Source of the DNA: Ahaetulla prasina | Taxonomy: Eukaryota > Chordata > Lepidosauria > Squamata > Colubridae | Direction: 5' to 3' | Length of the DNA: 64,000 nt | Assembly: GCF_028640845.1 (NCBI RefSeq) | Contig: NC_080540.1 | Location: forward strand, 154,821,920-154,885,919 | Part shown: positions 23,273 through 35,554 of the stretch, one piece after another | Layout of the letters: each line of letters begins with the position of its first letter | How positions within the stretch are numbered: position 1 is the first letter of the stretch | Program-made: the position numbers and the translations under genes | Notes under the pieces: model-generated | What the model saw: only the letters and a program-made list of their open reading frames with translations | What the model was told of the DNA's origin: nothing | The model's database searches: none

Positions 23273-24070
23273 CAAGTTTGCACATTCTGAGGTTATCAAA
23301 AGGCTCTGGATTTAAAATGTATATTAGAGAAATTTGTAGACAAACAAGGTTTCTAGTTTCAATATTTCCTGCTCTTCTTTAAATAAGCTACAGATGTTTA
23401 AGGAGCTGTATTCATAATTGATGGGAATCAATGAGGCGGTAAAGTCCCCTTTGTTGTCAAATTAGTGAGATTCATACAGCAAGCCATGATATCTCACTAG
23501 ATAATAACAGAGCCTCATTCTTTTCTATTTTTCTATCTTGTGCCATGCATTTAGTGAAGTTGATTCAGTTTAGAAGACATTGCCAGACTTGGAATGGGAT
23601 TAAAATTCCTATCCTGTGCATTTTTTTTTCATGGTGAAAAAAGATAGCTGGGTAATAAAATGGCCTTTTCGTTCTTTTATGGAAAAGTCAGCTGTGCAAA
23701 TTCATTTTAAACGCAAAGACCATTTTTCGTGTGTGGCAGTAAAAAGTGCCCAGGCACATATAATCAATGTGGAATGAAGTGTGGAAAAGAAATCAAAGCC
23801 CTATTTAGACAAGTCAGCTTCTCAGTATTAATTAATAACCTTGTTTGTGTATAAATTAATTGGTGGAAACAAAATACTTCTATTATTAAACTGTCTTCTT
23901 TTTTTTCTGAATAAATTTGTGTTTGCCAGAACAATAAGAGTGTGAAACCTTGGAAGGAGTAACCAAAGGTGAGGTGAATACTGATGCCATCATCAGCATA
24001 CATGTCCCTTTACTCTCTTTCCTGGCCATCATACAAAGTTTAAATTCCAAGTCTTCCACCTGTCAGACAG
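23273..24070. other. No recognisable element
   Basis: AT-rich sequence; nothing supported. Confidence 0.45.
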
Positions 24071-24074
24071 GAAC

Positions 24075-24205
24075 TAGTGACAGAGCATCTGTTTGGCATA
24101 GCAAAGTTGCCAAGTTCAATTCCAGACATCTTTGGTTAAAATGACCTTGGATAAAGTGAAAGCCTTCTTCATATCTTGGAGAAGTAAATTGTGGGCCCTG
24201 ATAGT
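24075..24205 (+). mobile_element. tRNA-derived SINE, diverged
   Basis: The head cagagcatctgtttggcata and a B-box-like gttcaattcc are followed by agacatctttggttaaaatg and gtgaaagccttcttcat. This is a pattern known from an old reptile SINE. Confidence 0.55.
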
Positions 24206-24209
24206 TTCC

Positions 24210-25396
24210 TGTCTCTTGGATATGACACTGTGTCAAATACATTGACTTCGAGGCCTTGAGTTTATTTATCAATACAAAGTGGAGGAGAAAAACATTCTGC
24301 CATTAAAATGAAGAGTGGAGAAAGACAAGAGGGGAAAGAGTAGTTATTCTATATAGAATAGATACCCTCAACATAATATGTGCAAGAAATATATACATAT
24401 GCAGAGAAAGTGTTTGCTGAAATAACTTTCCTCTTACAATATCAACAAAAATTAGTCTCTGATACTTTGTGAATAACCGCAGCATGTAAGGACGATTCCA
24501 TCGTTTTTAGGTAAATGCTCATTTTATTGTAATTAATTTTAGTTTTTCTGAAAGAGGCTTTTCCCAGATTGAGTACTCTGGAGATTTAGCATAATGCAGA
24601 AACTATGGGAAAAATTCAGGATTTAGGAAACCCCAACCATTGGGTCTTCCTGCAGCACTGTGAACTTGACTAAAACAAGAAAGTCTGGCAGACAAAAACC
24701 AGACATAAAAAGCCTGAATAATCGTAAATGTCTGTACACAAAATTCCATATAGAAGTTTGGTGGCTTCCTCAATAGATTTAAGGGAAACTGAGGATGCTA
24801 GCTCAATAGAAATATTGCATGAGTTTAGGTGGAGGACAGAATGCTTCTGGTAGATCAGCAATTGCTATGCATATTTAAAAGAGTGGCTTAGGAGCTGTTC
24901 AGTGCTGAACAGCATAATGAAATTGTCAACCCTAAGTGACAGATCAGAAGTATCAGAGTGAAATCAAAGCATTTGGTGGTGTTTTTTTTTTTTTTTTAAA
25001 AAAGAGTGACAGACTGTAATTGATCACTGGATTGGAAGAATGTTCTCCTTTGTGACTAAGTCAGAAGTCTGATAAACTGCCATATTTTCACACACCCTAA
25101 ACCATTTGATTGACTGAAGCATTGCTGATTAATTGAAAAGGAGCCAGAAAAAAATCACAGTTTAAAGACTGGGCAAACCAAAGGCCCATTTAGTCCCATT
25201 TTGGTTCTCCCAATGGCTATTGAAATGATGAAGACCACAGGTAGTCCTTCAGTACAGTAGTACCCTTACATCTCAGCAATTGGTATATAGAGGTATGGTA
25301 TCTTTGATTCTGGAAAAAACATATTGCCCTTAAATTCATGCTATAGGGGACATTAACCCACATGGGCTACTGCTTGTGCAACAGGATTTAATTAGC
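24210..25396. other. No recognisable element
   Basis: AT-rich intergenic DNA with a T/A run at 24982-25002. No gene is supported. Confidence 0.45.
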
Positions 25397-25404
25397 CCCT
25401 GAAG

Positions 25405-25680
25405 CAGGGGTGAAATCCAGCAGGTTCTGACAGGTTCTGGAGAACTGGTGGCGGAATTTTTGAGTAGTTTGGAGAACTGGTAGCGGAAATTTTGAGTAGT
25501 TCAGAGAACCGGTTAATACCACCTCTGGCTGGCCCCAGAGTGAGGTGGGAATAGTGATTTTGCAATATCCTTCCCCCAGGAGTTGGGTGGAAATGGAGTT
25601 TTTGCAGTATCCTTCCCCTGCCATGTCCACCAAGCCACACCCACAGAACCGGTAGTAAAAAAAATTGGATTTCGCCACTG
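25405..25680 (-). mobile_element. hAT MITE (CAGTGGTGGGTTTCAAA family)
   Basis: The ends caggggtgaaatcc and ggatttcgccactg are inverted. The flanks ccctgaag (25397-25404) and tcctgaag (25681-25688) match at 7 of 8 bases. The interior is shared with 31688-31962, 41503-41791 and 61769-62043. Confidence 0.92.
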
Positions 25681-25689
25681 TCCTGAAGC

Positions 25690-26944
25690 TTCTGCACACT
25701 AGGCAAAGCTATGCCTAACCTCTAACGGTGTGCATCAGGTATGCTGGAGACAGTAACGGGGCAGATGAATTATCCTCCCAAAGTGTTTTTTCCCCCTCCC
25801 ATTTGTTGCTTCCAACCTGCAGCCCCACGGGACACATGAAGAACCTGATCCCAACCTCCCAAGCCACCTGAGATTGTGTCACTGAAATTGGACACTGTAG
25901 TAAGTCATAGGCAAAATTGTCATTTCCCATTCTCTTTATCTTGGAAGACAAAACAAGACAAAAGTAAATTGTAGGATAGGCATATTGGAAATGCCTACCT
26001 GATCCTAGGGGAATTTCTGCCTCTGTGTTACATAAATGTACTATCATTCTGCTTACTGTGGCCATAGCAGTGAAAAACAATGCAAGTACAACCTACAACT
26101 GCTAAAAAGGAACCTACCTCTCATTTAAAGCTCTTTAAATGAGCTTCATCACAGCTGATGGTAGTGAACTCTTAGCTCCATGGTATCCTTTGTGGGAGAT
26201 AATCTCCGGCCCAGTGTTTCTGAAAGGTAGAAAGAGAGAGAAGTTTTTATCCACCCTATCCTGGCCATATATAATCATCTTTATTATATCCTCCTTGTTT
26301 TTGTTTCTTTTCTCAGTTCCAAGCAATATAACCTATTCTCACAGGGAAAGCATGTCAGCCTTCTTGGCTGTCCTTTTTTCTAATGTATTCAACTTTACAA
26401 TATTCTTTCTCTCCATTCAAGTTTAGAGCTTATACCGTAGTATATGTCTCTTTTCCCCCCCTTCAACTGGTACCACGTAATATATCCTTTTGGCCGCTCC
26501 TCCCAGTATCTGTACATAGTATTTGCCTTCTCTGATATTGTTTTGACATTCTTCCCTGTCCTTGACACACATTTTCACATTGTCATGTACAGATGAGCAA
26601 TCCGGGATACGTACATAGTAATTCTAACAAAGACAAAGCGGAGGGGAGCCACTGCTGACCTTTATTTCTGAAATAAATTGTTGAAGGGTCTCTATTCTTC
26701 AGAAATGACAACTTCCGTGCCTCTTCCCTGCAGCCAGTTTTTCTCCACTCTGATACTGTCAGACTTACAAGGTAGATCAAGTTAAGGAACTAATCCTCTG
26801 TAGATCAGGACTATTTTTACTGTAACAACATTTTGTAAGTCTGAATGTGCCTCCTCATCCTTCACTTTATCTTAGTATGAGCTATTCTGAGATATTTTCT
26901 CAAGTAGTTTTCTTGGCTGTAGCCCCACTTATCTGACTATTGTT
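25690..26944. other. No recognisable element
   Basis: Intergenic sequence; open frames up to 121 codons look random. Confidence 0.4.
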
Positions 26945-26952
26945 TTCTAGAG

Positions 26953-27073
26953 CAGGGGTCTCCAACCTTGGCAACTTTAAGACTTGTGGACTTCAACTCC
27001 CAGCTTTGCTGGCTGAGGAACTCTGGGAGTTGAAGTCCACAAGTCTTAAAGTTGCTAACGTTGGAGACCTCTG
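26953..27073. mobile_element. Palindromic hAT MITE (CAGGGGTCTCCAA family)
   Basis: It is a nearly complete inverted repeat. The arm caggggtctccaaccttggc and its complement flank a short centre. The flanks ttctagag and ttttagag match at 7 of 8. It could form a long hairpin. Confidence 0.92.
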
Positions 27074-27082
27074 TTTTAGAGG

Positions 27083-28483
27083 TCCTTTCTGTCCTTCAAG
27101 GCAATTCCTTACAATTCCCTAGATATATAGAGAAGATATACAGTATACTGGGGTACACTTGGATCACGCTGTGTCAAAAATGACACTGAGAACTTCAATC
27201 ATTCCTCAGCAGTGTTGATTTTGGTTAGGACTACTAGATTGGGATTCAACACCTGGAGGACCGCATGTTGTTGGTCCCCTCTAAATATTCTCTTTTGCTT
27301 GCTGTCTTGAGGCAACACCATCATCTTATCACTTGATATATTATTGTTGGGTATATTTCGTTCTCTACTTTGCATGGAGGTGATACCGGATTAAGTTAAC
27401 ATCACCTGCCAGTTGCTTTTCGATTGGCTCCTGACACTGACATCTGAATCACTAAATTTGGGTTTAATGGGGAAGGATACCGCCCCAATTACTACACAAA
27501 TTTAAAATCTCACTGTTGTGGCTCTTTATGTGCAGTACACCAAAAGTATTACAGGATTCTTGTAAATGAATTCAGTGGCATGCGAGTCAGGACCTATTTC
27601 CATTACTTGAGAATGAAAGAGTCCTGGGGTTCTCTTTGCAAGAAGTTGGAATAATCTGTCCCTGATTCTCATTAGTTTGTGGTCTCCCAGACTCTTTTTC
27701 TCAATTGCTTACAGTGAGGTAACTGATATTTCCTACCATAATCTGCTATGCCCATACAGCCCTTTCTCCATCACTTAAGGCAGATGGAGGAAATTTGCGG
27801 TCTAGCCTAACACCTAGCTCCTGTTCCCCAGCACACTGAGATTATGCTGCTGCAACCCAGTATCAAAATGGCTGATGTGGGGTGGAGCTAATTTTGTCCT
27901 TTATTCCCTCTTCCAAAATCAAGGTGCACCCAGCAGCAGAAAACTTATGGGAGGAAATCTGATCCCATTCCCACCCTTATAATCCCCCACAAACTCTGGA
28001 AAAGTGGCCCACATTATAAAACCATATTATAGTAACCAAGATGAGGGGCACAATGTAGGGCTACTTTTTGCGTGTTTGGAGTGGGGGAGGGAGATAGAGC
28101 TAATAATGAAAGTGATTTGTCTGCCAGAGTTTTTTGTTTTCATCCCTCCAGAAACATGCCCAAACCCATGACTCCCTTGCTTTTCTGATGATGTTGGGAG
28201 ACAAAGTTTTGGGCTGTGGCATCTCAAATCTCCTCATGACTTAATGGCTCCAGTTTACACTATTTCTCTCAAACACAACTTGCCAAGGGACTTGGCCAGC
28301 AAATGGCCAGCAAAACAGCCTTGGCTGCATGTAAGAAAAGGATTAGGAAAATTTTAAGAGCTAATTGAGCATGTTTTATAAAGAAGAAGGGCACAAGAAT
28401 TCTAAGTAGATGTGGGGAAAAATCAGCATCCTCCACAAATCACACACAACTCTATTGTGAAGGCCACAGTCTGGTACTATATT
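27083..28483. other. No recognisable element
   Basis: Intergenic sequence, nothing supported. Confidence 0.4.
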
Positions 28484-28491
28484 CCCTAAAT

Positions 28492-29314
28492 CCGTAATGG
28501 CGAACCTATGGCATGTGTGCCACAGGTGGCACCCGGAGCTATATCAGTGGGCACGTGAGCTCAGCTCTGGCACACATGTGTGTGCCGGCCAGTTGATTTT
28601 CAGGCCTTCTGGGCCCACTAGAAGTAGGGAAACAGGCTGTTTCCTGCCTCCGAAGGGCCTGGGGGGGGGGAGGCCCATTTTTCTCTCTTACCTGGCTCCA
28701 GAGCCTCTCTATGAGCCTGGGGAGCGTGAAAACGGCCTTTCCCACCCCGCAGGTTCTCCGGAGGCCAGAAACTGCCTGTTTGCCAACTTCCAGTTGGACA
28801 GCAAGTGACCTTCTTTTGCTGTCCCCAGCCTCTAGAGCCTCTCTAGGAGTCTCTGAAGGCTGGGGACAACAAAAAGTCACTTCCTGTCCAACCGGAAGTT
28901 GGCAAACAGGCTGTTTCCTGCCACCAGAGGGCCTGGGGGCGTTGGGGAAGGCCTGTTTTTCTCTCTCACCTGGCTCCAGAGCCTCTCTAGGAATCTCTGG
29001 AGTCTGGGAACAGCAAAAAAGTCACTTCCTGTCCAACTGGAAGTTGGCAAACGGGCAGTTTCTGGCCTCCGGTGGGCCTCTGGGAGTGTGTGGGCAAGGC
29101 CATTTTCACCCTCCCCAGGCTCATAGAGAGGCTCTGGAGCCAGGTGAGAGAGAAAAACAGGGTCAACACCTGCCAGGAGCAGGGGGAGGGGGGGTCACAC
29201 GCACATGTGCAGGGGCGGGGCGCATAGAATTATGAGTGTGGGCACATGCATGTGTGACCCCCGCCTGCCCCCCTGCCTCCTGGCACGTGATGGCAAAAAG
29301 GTTAGCCATCATTG
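28492..29314. mobile_element. hAT element with internal duplicated blocks
   Basis: The ends ccgtaatggcgaacc and ggttagccatcattg are inverted. The flanks ccctaaat (28484-28491) and ccctaaac (29315-29322) match at 7 of 8. Inside, a block around gtccaactggaagttggcaa and ctggctccagagcctctcta is repeated several times in both orientations. No transposase is visible. Confidence 0.88.
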
Positions 29315-29322
29315 CCCTAAAC

Positions 29323-30119
29323 TGTCAGCACGTTCACACAGAATTTGCACCATTCTGGAATCAGCTTCAAAACTATGTGATCTTACCTCATCAACTGTGT
29401 TTGGCACCTAGACTGATTTAGTTCTGACATGCCTGCAAGTGAACTGAAGTCACAGTTACACTAGTCCTTGCTGTGAAACACCGTAGCTCTGTGGAGCCGG
29501 TGAACAGTTCATTTCCCCATCTGCACCAAGTTTTACTTTACCCAAACTCCTGGGCTCAACTGTCCTAGCAAGTTTCCCAAGGGGAAAGGTAGCCTGATGG
29601 CTTTTCAGCTCCCATTCACAGGACATCCTTGGATTTTTAAAATAAACAATCAGACAAATGATGCAGAGCATGACATTGCCTGGAGTATGTGCAAGTGTGG
29701 AATGGGTGTGTGGAGGGAATTTCATTACTCCAAAGCTTGAGGCAACTTGGGCAGGACAATGATTGAATGGTGTTCCTTGCTTCTTCTACTCAGGGTGTCA
29801 AGATCATAAAAAATAAAGATGATAGGAGATTGTCTTCAAATTACATTTGAGATACTGGTGAGTCAAACAGTGGCATTGTGGAAGCATCCTTTCTCGACTT
29901 TAAGATTCTGTTACAAGAGTTGATGTTTTTATTACAGCTATCAGACATACAGTATTTCCCATTTAAACTGTTTTTTTCTCCATACCTTTCAACCACAGCT
30001 GGAAGGTTAACCAATATGGAATAAATTAATAAATAGTAAGTTATTATTAATTAATATACTATAGATAGGAATTTTTCTTGACCTTGCCTGGAACTGACAA
30101 AAGAATTTCATCATGCATA
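29323..30119. other. No recognisable element
   Basis: Intergenic sequence, AT-rich toward the right. Confidence 0.4.
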
Positions 30120-30127
30120 ACAAACAG

Positions 30128-30862
30128 TAAGGTGACCAACTTTTTTACAATGAGAAAGAGGACACAAATAAATTGAAGAAAAAAAATATCGTAAATAAAA
30201 GAAACATTTTATTCATTGCAATATAGAGCTACACGAACGATGCAAGCAGGTTCATTATGAATAAATAAAATTAATTATTAAAACTGAAACAATAACATCA
30301 GCGAATAAACTTGCAAATAAAATTATACATATTTGGAAATTATTGAATAGATAATGAATTCATAAAATGTGAATTACTGTGCTCACGTGTGTATGATTGA
30401 ATATTCTCTGAGAAAGAAGTGAGTCTAATATGTGCGTGTGTGCCATGTCGTGTTTTGGTAAGAAGTAAACAAAGCCACTTGCGCGTGGCACACTCTTGCA
30501 CGTGGCGCACTTTTACGCACAACACACTCTTGCATGCGGTGCACTCTTGCTCATGGCACACTCTTGTGTGTGGCACACTCTCTTAAAACAATTCTCCTCT
30601 GCGGAGCGCGTGCATCTCATAATCGCGTCTCACAGCACTGTACCGAGCCTTGATGAATCGTCATGTCAAATACAAATAGAATAGAATAGAATTACAACAC
30701 ATCACACGCAATGGAACAGATCGATATTGATCGAATACGGAGATTTACAGATTGGTCTTCAACTATCGAAAAGGAGGACGTGTAGGAGGACACTTTTCAA
30801 GAGAGGACAGAACTTACACAAGAAGGATTGTCCTCCCTAAAGGAGGACAATTGGTCACCTTA
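30128..30862. mobile_element. 735-bp hAT-like element (TAAGGTGACCAA ends)
   Basis: The ends taaggtgaccaa and ttggtcacctta are inverted. The flanks acaaacag (30120-30127) and acaaatag (30863-30870) match at 7 of 8. It contains a minisatellite at 30483-30585 and a short AATAG run near 30675-30692. No transposase frame is visible. Confidence 0.85.
30483..30585. repeat. Minisatellite, about 17-20 bp units
   Basis: Variants of gtggcacactcttgcac recur about five times, with point differences and one shorter spacing. Confidence 0.8.
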
Positions 30863-30870
30863 ACAAATAG

Positions 30871-31575
30871 TAAACATAGTTTTCCCTATGTTGCTTTTCC
30901 ATAAACGACAGCCATTTCTGCAAAGCCATTTAAGGGTAATTCAATGAAATAGGAATTGGCACTTAGATTGTTGATGAAAATCCAACAATTGACATTCCCC
31001 CCTCCCCTTTCTTGTTGTGGGTTATGGAGTCTGTTCCTTACATGCAGCTCAAACTCACACTCCTATTTCTTGTCTCCAATCCTTCCTCCCTTCACTTAAA
31101 TGCTGACACTTCTTTTTCTAAAGAATAAATGTGTAAACATTTCCGACAAATAGTACACCTTAATTAATCTTATTTGACAAGGCTTGTTGTTGATTAGGAG
31201 CCTATGTGGCAACCGAGGCCAGATTTTTCCTGTGGTTATCCGAGAGAGAGTCAAGCTAGATCACAAAAGGAAGAAAAGATAAAAGAGCCAGAAGGTCTTC
31301 CCCCCCCCATCACCCACCACTCCCAATTCCAGTCAGCAGAATCCTGGCCACGTTCCTTCCGCTTTGTTAGACGTATTTCATTCTGGAAGCCAAGGGATGA
31401 GCTGGAAGAATTTATGAGGAGAAGCTCAGAGCCGAGGGTGTACAGCAAATAAAAAGCGTGTCTTGTTTCAAATCTGGAATAAAACAGTGCCTTCTGGAAG
31501 TTCTACCAAACCAGTTAGAATCAGCTGCAGTTTGGAAGAACTAAATTACTAAAACCTGTGACTTAGCAGTAGTTG
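30871..31575. other. No recognisable element
   Basis: Intergenic sequence; an open frame at 31204-31452 looks random. Confidence 0.4.
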
Positions 31576-31583
31576 CTCTAAGC

Positions 31584-32242
31584 CAGGGATGTCAAAGTCA
31601 AGGCCCAGGGGCTGGATCCAGCACACGGGGTGCTTAGATCTGGCCCGCGGGGCCGCCTTGGAAACAGTGAAGGACTGGCCTGTGGTGCAGTGGTGGGTTT
31701 CAAATTTTTTTACTACTGGTTCTGTGGGTGTGGCTTGGTAGGTGTGCCAGGGGAAGGATACTGTAAAATCTCCATTCCCGCCCCACTCCAGGGAAAGGTT
31801 ACTGCAAAATCCCCATTTCCTCCCGATCAGCTGGGACTTGGGAGGCAGAGAATAGATGGGGGTGAGGCTAGTCAGAATTTTTACTACTGATTCTCCAAAC
31901 TACTCAAAATTTCTGCTACCGGTTCTCCAGAACTGGTCAGAACCTGCTGAAACCCAGGTCAGCTGTGGTGCCTCTGCCAGTGAAAGTGGAGCTCGGGAGG
32001 ACCACATGCAGCCCTCTTGAGCTCCATTTTCACTGGCAGAGGATTGCAGGAGGCCGTCACAGGCGAAATCAGAGTTTGGAAACCCGTTTTCACTGGCGGA
32101 GCACTCGGGCCACCAAAGGCGCCCCCGACACGAGTGACATTGAGTTGGCCATGCCCCCCCTGGCCACGCCCCCCAACCCCCCCACCCGAGGTTAAACACA
32201 ACCCTGATGTGGCCCTCAATGAAATCAAATTTGACTCCCCTG
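31584..32242. mobile_element. hAT element (CAGGGGTGTCAAA family) holding a second hAT
   Basis: The ends cagggatgtcaaag and tttgactcccctg are inverted. The perfect 8-bp duplication ctctaagc lies at 31576-31583 and 32243-32250. A younger element at 31688-31962 is nested inside. Confidence 0.93.
31688..31962 (+). mobile_element. Nested hAT MITE (CAGTGGTGGGTTTCAAA family)
   Basis: It starts cagtggtgggtttcaaattt and ends ctgctgaaacccaggtcag, with a slightly altered right tip. The perfect duplication ctgtggtg is at 31680-31687 and 31963-31970. Confidence 0.93.
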
Positions 32243-32250
32243 CTCTAAGC

Positions 32251-33055
32251 AAAACAAAATCTAGATGCATCCCAAGGAGATTTTATGGAGTGAGCAGGAC
32301 AAGGTTGGTTCTCTTCCCCGCTCTGGTACAGCCTATCAGTCTCCAAGCTCCCAATCTGTATCTTGTCTGATAAATTCTAATCTGTCATTTCTTCAATAAC
32401 ATCTTTTGGACATAGTCTATCCATAGAAACAGGCATATTTATTGACTTTGTTGATACTGTGGCTACTATTTTTTTTTATTCCATTCTTCAAAATGTCTCC
32501 TTCAGTATTCCCATTGTTACAACTTTTTTTGCCACAGGCTTGTAAATCATTCTTCTACTTAAAAACCTTAATCCCTTCTAGTGTCCAGTTTTTGAAATCA
32601 TGAATTTGCTTCTCTTTGTTAGTTCTTGTAAAAACCAAAACAGAATCTATTTTTATTGGGAAGCCTTTTGGTTTTTTTTATAGTTAATTCCAACATCTTA
32701 GTGTTAAGTTTCAGTATTCCAATTTTATTTGGACCCTTTTGTAATTTTCTAAGATCAAAACCTTATTTAGCTTTTTGCTCTTTATTTCAGATTTTTTGAT
32801 TTTTTTAAGTTTATGATTAAAATTTTATTCCATACAGGATTGAAGGCAGACTCATCCAGCTTTTTCCAAAGTGTTGTTCCAAAGGTCTCCACTAGCTCAA
32901 AATTAGCTAGTGAGCAATTCTGAAAGTGATTAGAAAGCAATCCTTTGTGAGCAAGGTACCTGCTGAATCCTGTCATTTTCTGGCACTCATACCTGCAGAA
33001 AACCACTGCCCTGTGGTCACCTCATGAGGAGCAGCCAGTCAAAGCACATAAGGGT
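32251..33055. other. T-rich sequence, possible LINE remnant
   Basis: The minus strand is A-rich with short frames of Lys/Asn/Ile character, resembling degraded L1 coding DNA, but I cannot assign it. Confidence 0.3.
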
Positions 33056-33059
33056 GATC

Positions 33060-33430
33060 CCCTGTCCTTAATTTTTTTTAAATGAAATTTTATTGAAAGT
33101 GTTATGAAGAGCATGAAAACTAACACAAACTAACAAAAAAGAAGAGCAAAAAAGAAAGAGAAAAAGCGCAGAAAGAAACAATAAAAAGAGAAAGATGAAG
33201 CTTCCGATTACTTTTGCAACAAATATAACTACAGTTACAAATTTGTCTCATCGATTACAAAAGAAAGCTTGCTCTTTTCTATTATCCAGGTTTTTCCCCT
33301 AATAATTGAAACCACAAATCATGTGCATTTTTTCCATTTTATGCAAAAAGTCTATAATGGGTTTTCAGTCAACCATAAATGTAGATATTGCTTTTTCTAT
33401 AAGGAGCTAATTTAGTCATCCCATCATCCA
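33060..33430 (-). mobile_element. L1-like LINE fragment
   Basis: It is similar to 39780-40095 over words such as atgcaaaaagtctataatgg, ttttcagtcaaccataaatg and tagatattgctttttctat. The neighbouring part of that copy encodes an L1 ORF1-like coiled coil on the minus strand. Confidence 0.55.
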
Positions 33431-33974
33431 GAGAGGTTCTAAGGAACCGGTCTACTTGAACTTTGCCGTGGTCATCAGCTTTGCCTTCAAGGAGTCACCT
33501 TCAATTTGCCATGCTGTCTCCAGAAGTCACCTGAAGTCAATCCTCTTCAAATCTCCCTTATCCTCCTTCCTGCCAAGACAAGGGGAATTTCTATGTGTTC
33601 TTCAGAGATCACATAGAGAAATCCCCTCCTTTCAGGTCTTCTGGACCAGTTCAACATCAGCAGTGGGGTTGCAAGAGGATTTCCAGCCAGTATTTGATTC
33701 TGACACTGGGGTGTGGTCTTTTCTATAGGAGATGTTCTATATAGTAGGAATAATATACCAATATTGCTATCAGATTCACCAAGCACAGGAACAGATTATC
33801 AGCTCTCCAATAACTCAACTTCATATTCAACATCATCAGAAGCTTTACAGACTCACCAAGGCGAGTTAATTTGATTTTTGCATGCCATATATATCTATAA
33901 TATCTGTTTACTGAAGAATTATGGGAATTACAGACCTATATCTATAATGCATATATATATATAGGGAAATATAT

Positions 33975-34327
33975 AGGGTGGCTCAGGTGCTAGGATGCTG
34001 AGCTTGTCGATTGAAAGGTTGGCAGTTCAGCGGTTCAAATCCCTAGTGCTGCCGTGTAACGGGTTGAGCTCCCGTTACTTGTCCCAGCTTCTGCCAACCT
34101 AGCAGTTTGAAAGCACGTAAAAAATGCAAGTAGAAAAAACAGGGACCACCTTTGGTGGGAAGGTAACAGGGTTCCTTGCGCCTTTGGCATTGAGTCATGC
34201 CGGCCACATGACCACGGAGACGTCTTCGGACAGCACTGGCTCTTTGGCTTTGAAACGGAGATGAGCACCGCCCCCTAGAGTCGGGAATGACTAGCACGTA
34301 TGTGCGAGGGGAACCTTTACCTTTTAC
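33975..34327 (+). mobile_element. Sauria SINE
   Basis: The sequence order is the same as the copy in ASIC1 intron 1: agcttgtcgattgaaaggtt, cggttcaaatccc, cccagcttctgccaacctag, gagatgagcaccgcccccta, and the tail aggggaacctttacctttta. It is flanked by tatctataat-like words on both sides. Confidence 0.93.
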
Positions 34328-34329
34328 TT

Positions 34330-35550
34330 ATCTATAATACACGTCTATGCCTACAGCTACATCCAAGTATGCATGTGTTCATTTCCAGCAATTCCTAGGT
34401 CTGTTCTTCCCAACTGTTTGGACCAACGGGCTTTTTGTCATTCATTTCCTGGGCTTGAAATTTGGAGAGATCAACTCCCTGCTGACATAAAAGGTCTGCT
34501 TGGCTGAGAATTACTGATTACTATCTTGCCAATTTCAGTCCTTACGCTAAGGGTACTCAGTGCAAAGAGAGGCTGGCCAGAAGCAACTCTTTGACCTTTC
34601 AATCTACCAGAGCTGACTACCCATCACACTGCAGCAGAAATACAAGCTACTACAGCTGTTGCTACAGCTGCTGCTTTCTCTGCTTTGCGTTACAAAATAT
34701 CGCATGCATCCTGATTGGATATATAGAAGAACCTTTTCTTAATTATCTCAAATATGTTGGTAGCTGAAATTGCTTGTTTAATGGACTCTGATGGCTGGAG
34801 GCTAGTAGCTATTGATGTGCCCTACTCTATTTGGGGCTGGAGAAAATAGGTTGCAATTTGAATGTGGCAAAACAATGAAGAAAATGTTATGAAGGCTCCT
34901 TATGCACAGTACATGAGGCAATGCACATCTACATCAGGTCCTGGACTACATCTCTTCAGGCTATAAATATGGGGTCAGATGGTCAAGTTATTCAGAATAA
35001 CTTAATCTACGTGATCTCTTACCGGTATTTCAAAGCAGTAAAATTCACATTGTACCAATACATCCCACGGGATTAAGAATAAGATCTCAGTTTTCTTGCA
35101 GCCTAGCAAGGAGAAGATATGATAGTCTCTTAGATATTTCCATTGTTTTATAAGAAATGGATGTTGTACAGAAGCAACACTATCAGGATCAGTGTTTGTT
35201 TCCTCTTTCATGCCCATGTATCCTTTGTTAAATATGGTCTTGGCTTGTGTGTATCTCAGAGACTGTCTCAGTATTTAGAATGCAGCCCTTGATGATGACT
35301 TGCTCAAAAGTTCTAGTGCTTCTACAGTTGTCCATTTTGATGGATTTTGCCATAAGTACACGAAACTAAGCAAAATCCATTAATGTGTCCATATTCACCT
35401 TAACTTTCTCTGTTGCTTCTCTCCTCCCCCTTCTCTTCAACATATACTGTACCCCTAGAGCATTTATTAAATTTACCGCCTTCTTTCTTTCAGAGGAAGC
35501 ATGTGTAGCATTTCCTCCTCTAACTTTACTCACAATAGTTCTGTGGATAG
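34330..35550. other. No recognisable element
   Basis: Intergenic sequence; nothing supported. Confidence 0.4.
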
Positions 35551-35554
35551 ATTG

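Noticed and set aside
28711..29235. 174-codon frame
   Set aside because: Entirely within the internally repetitive hAT element; no transposase similarity.
30483..30585. CRISPR-like short repeats
   Set aside because: Degenerate minisatellite units with no regular spacers.
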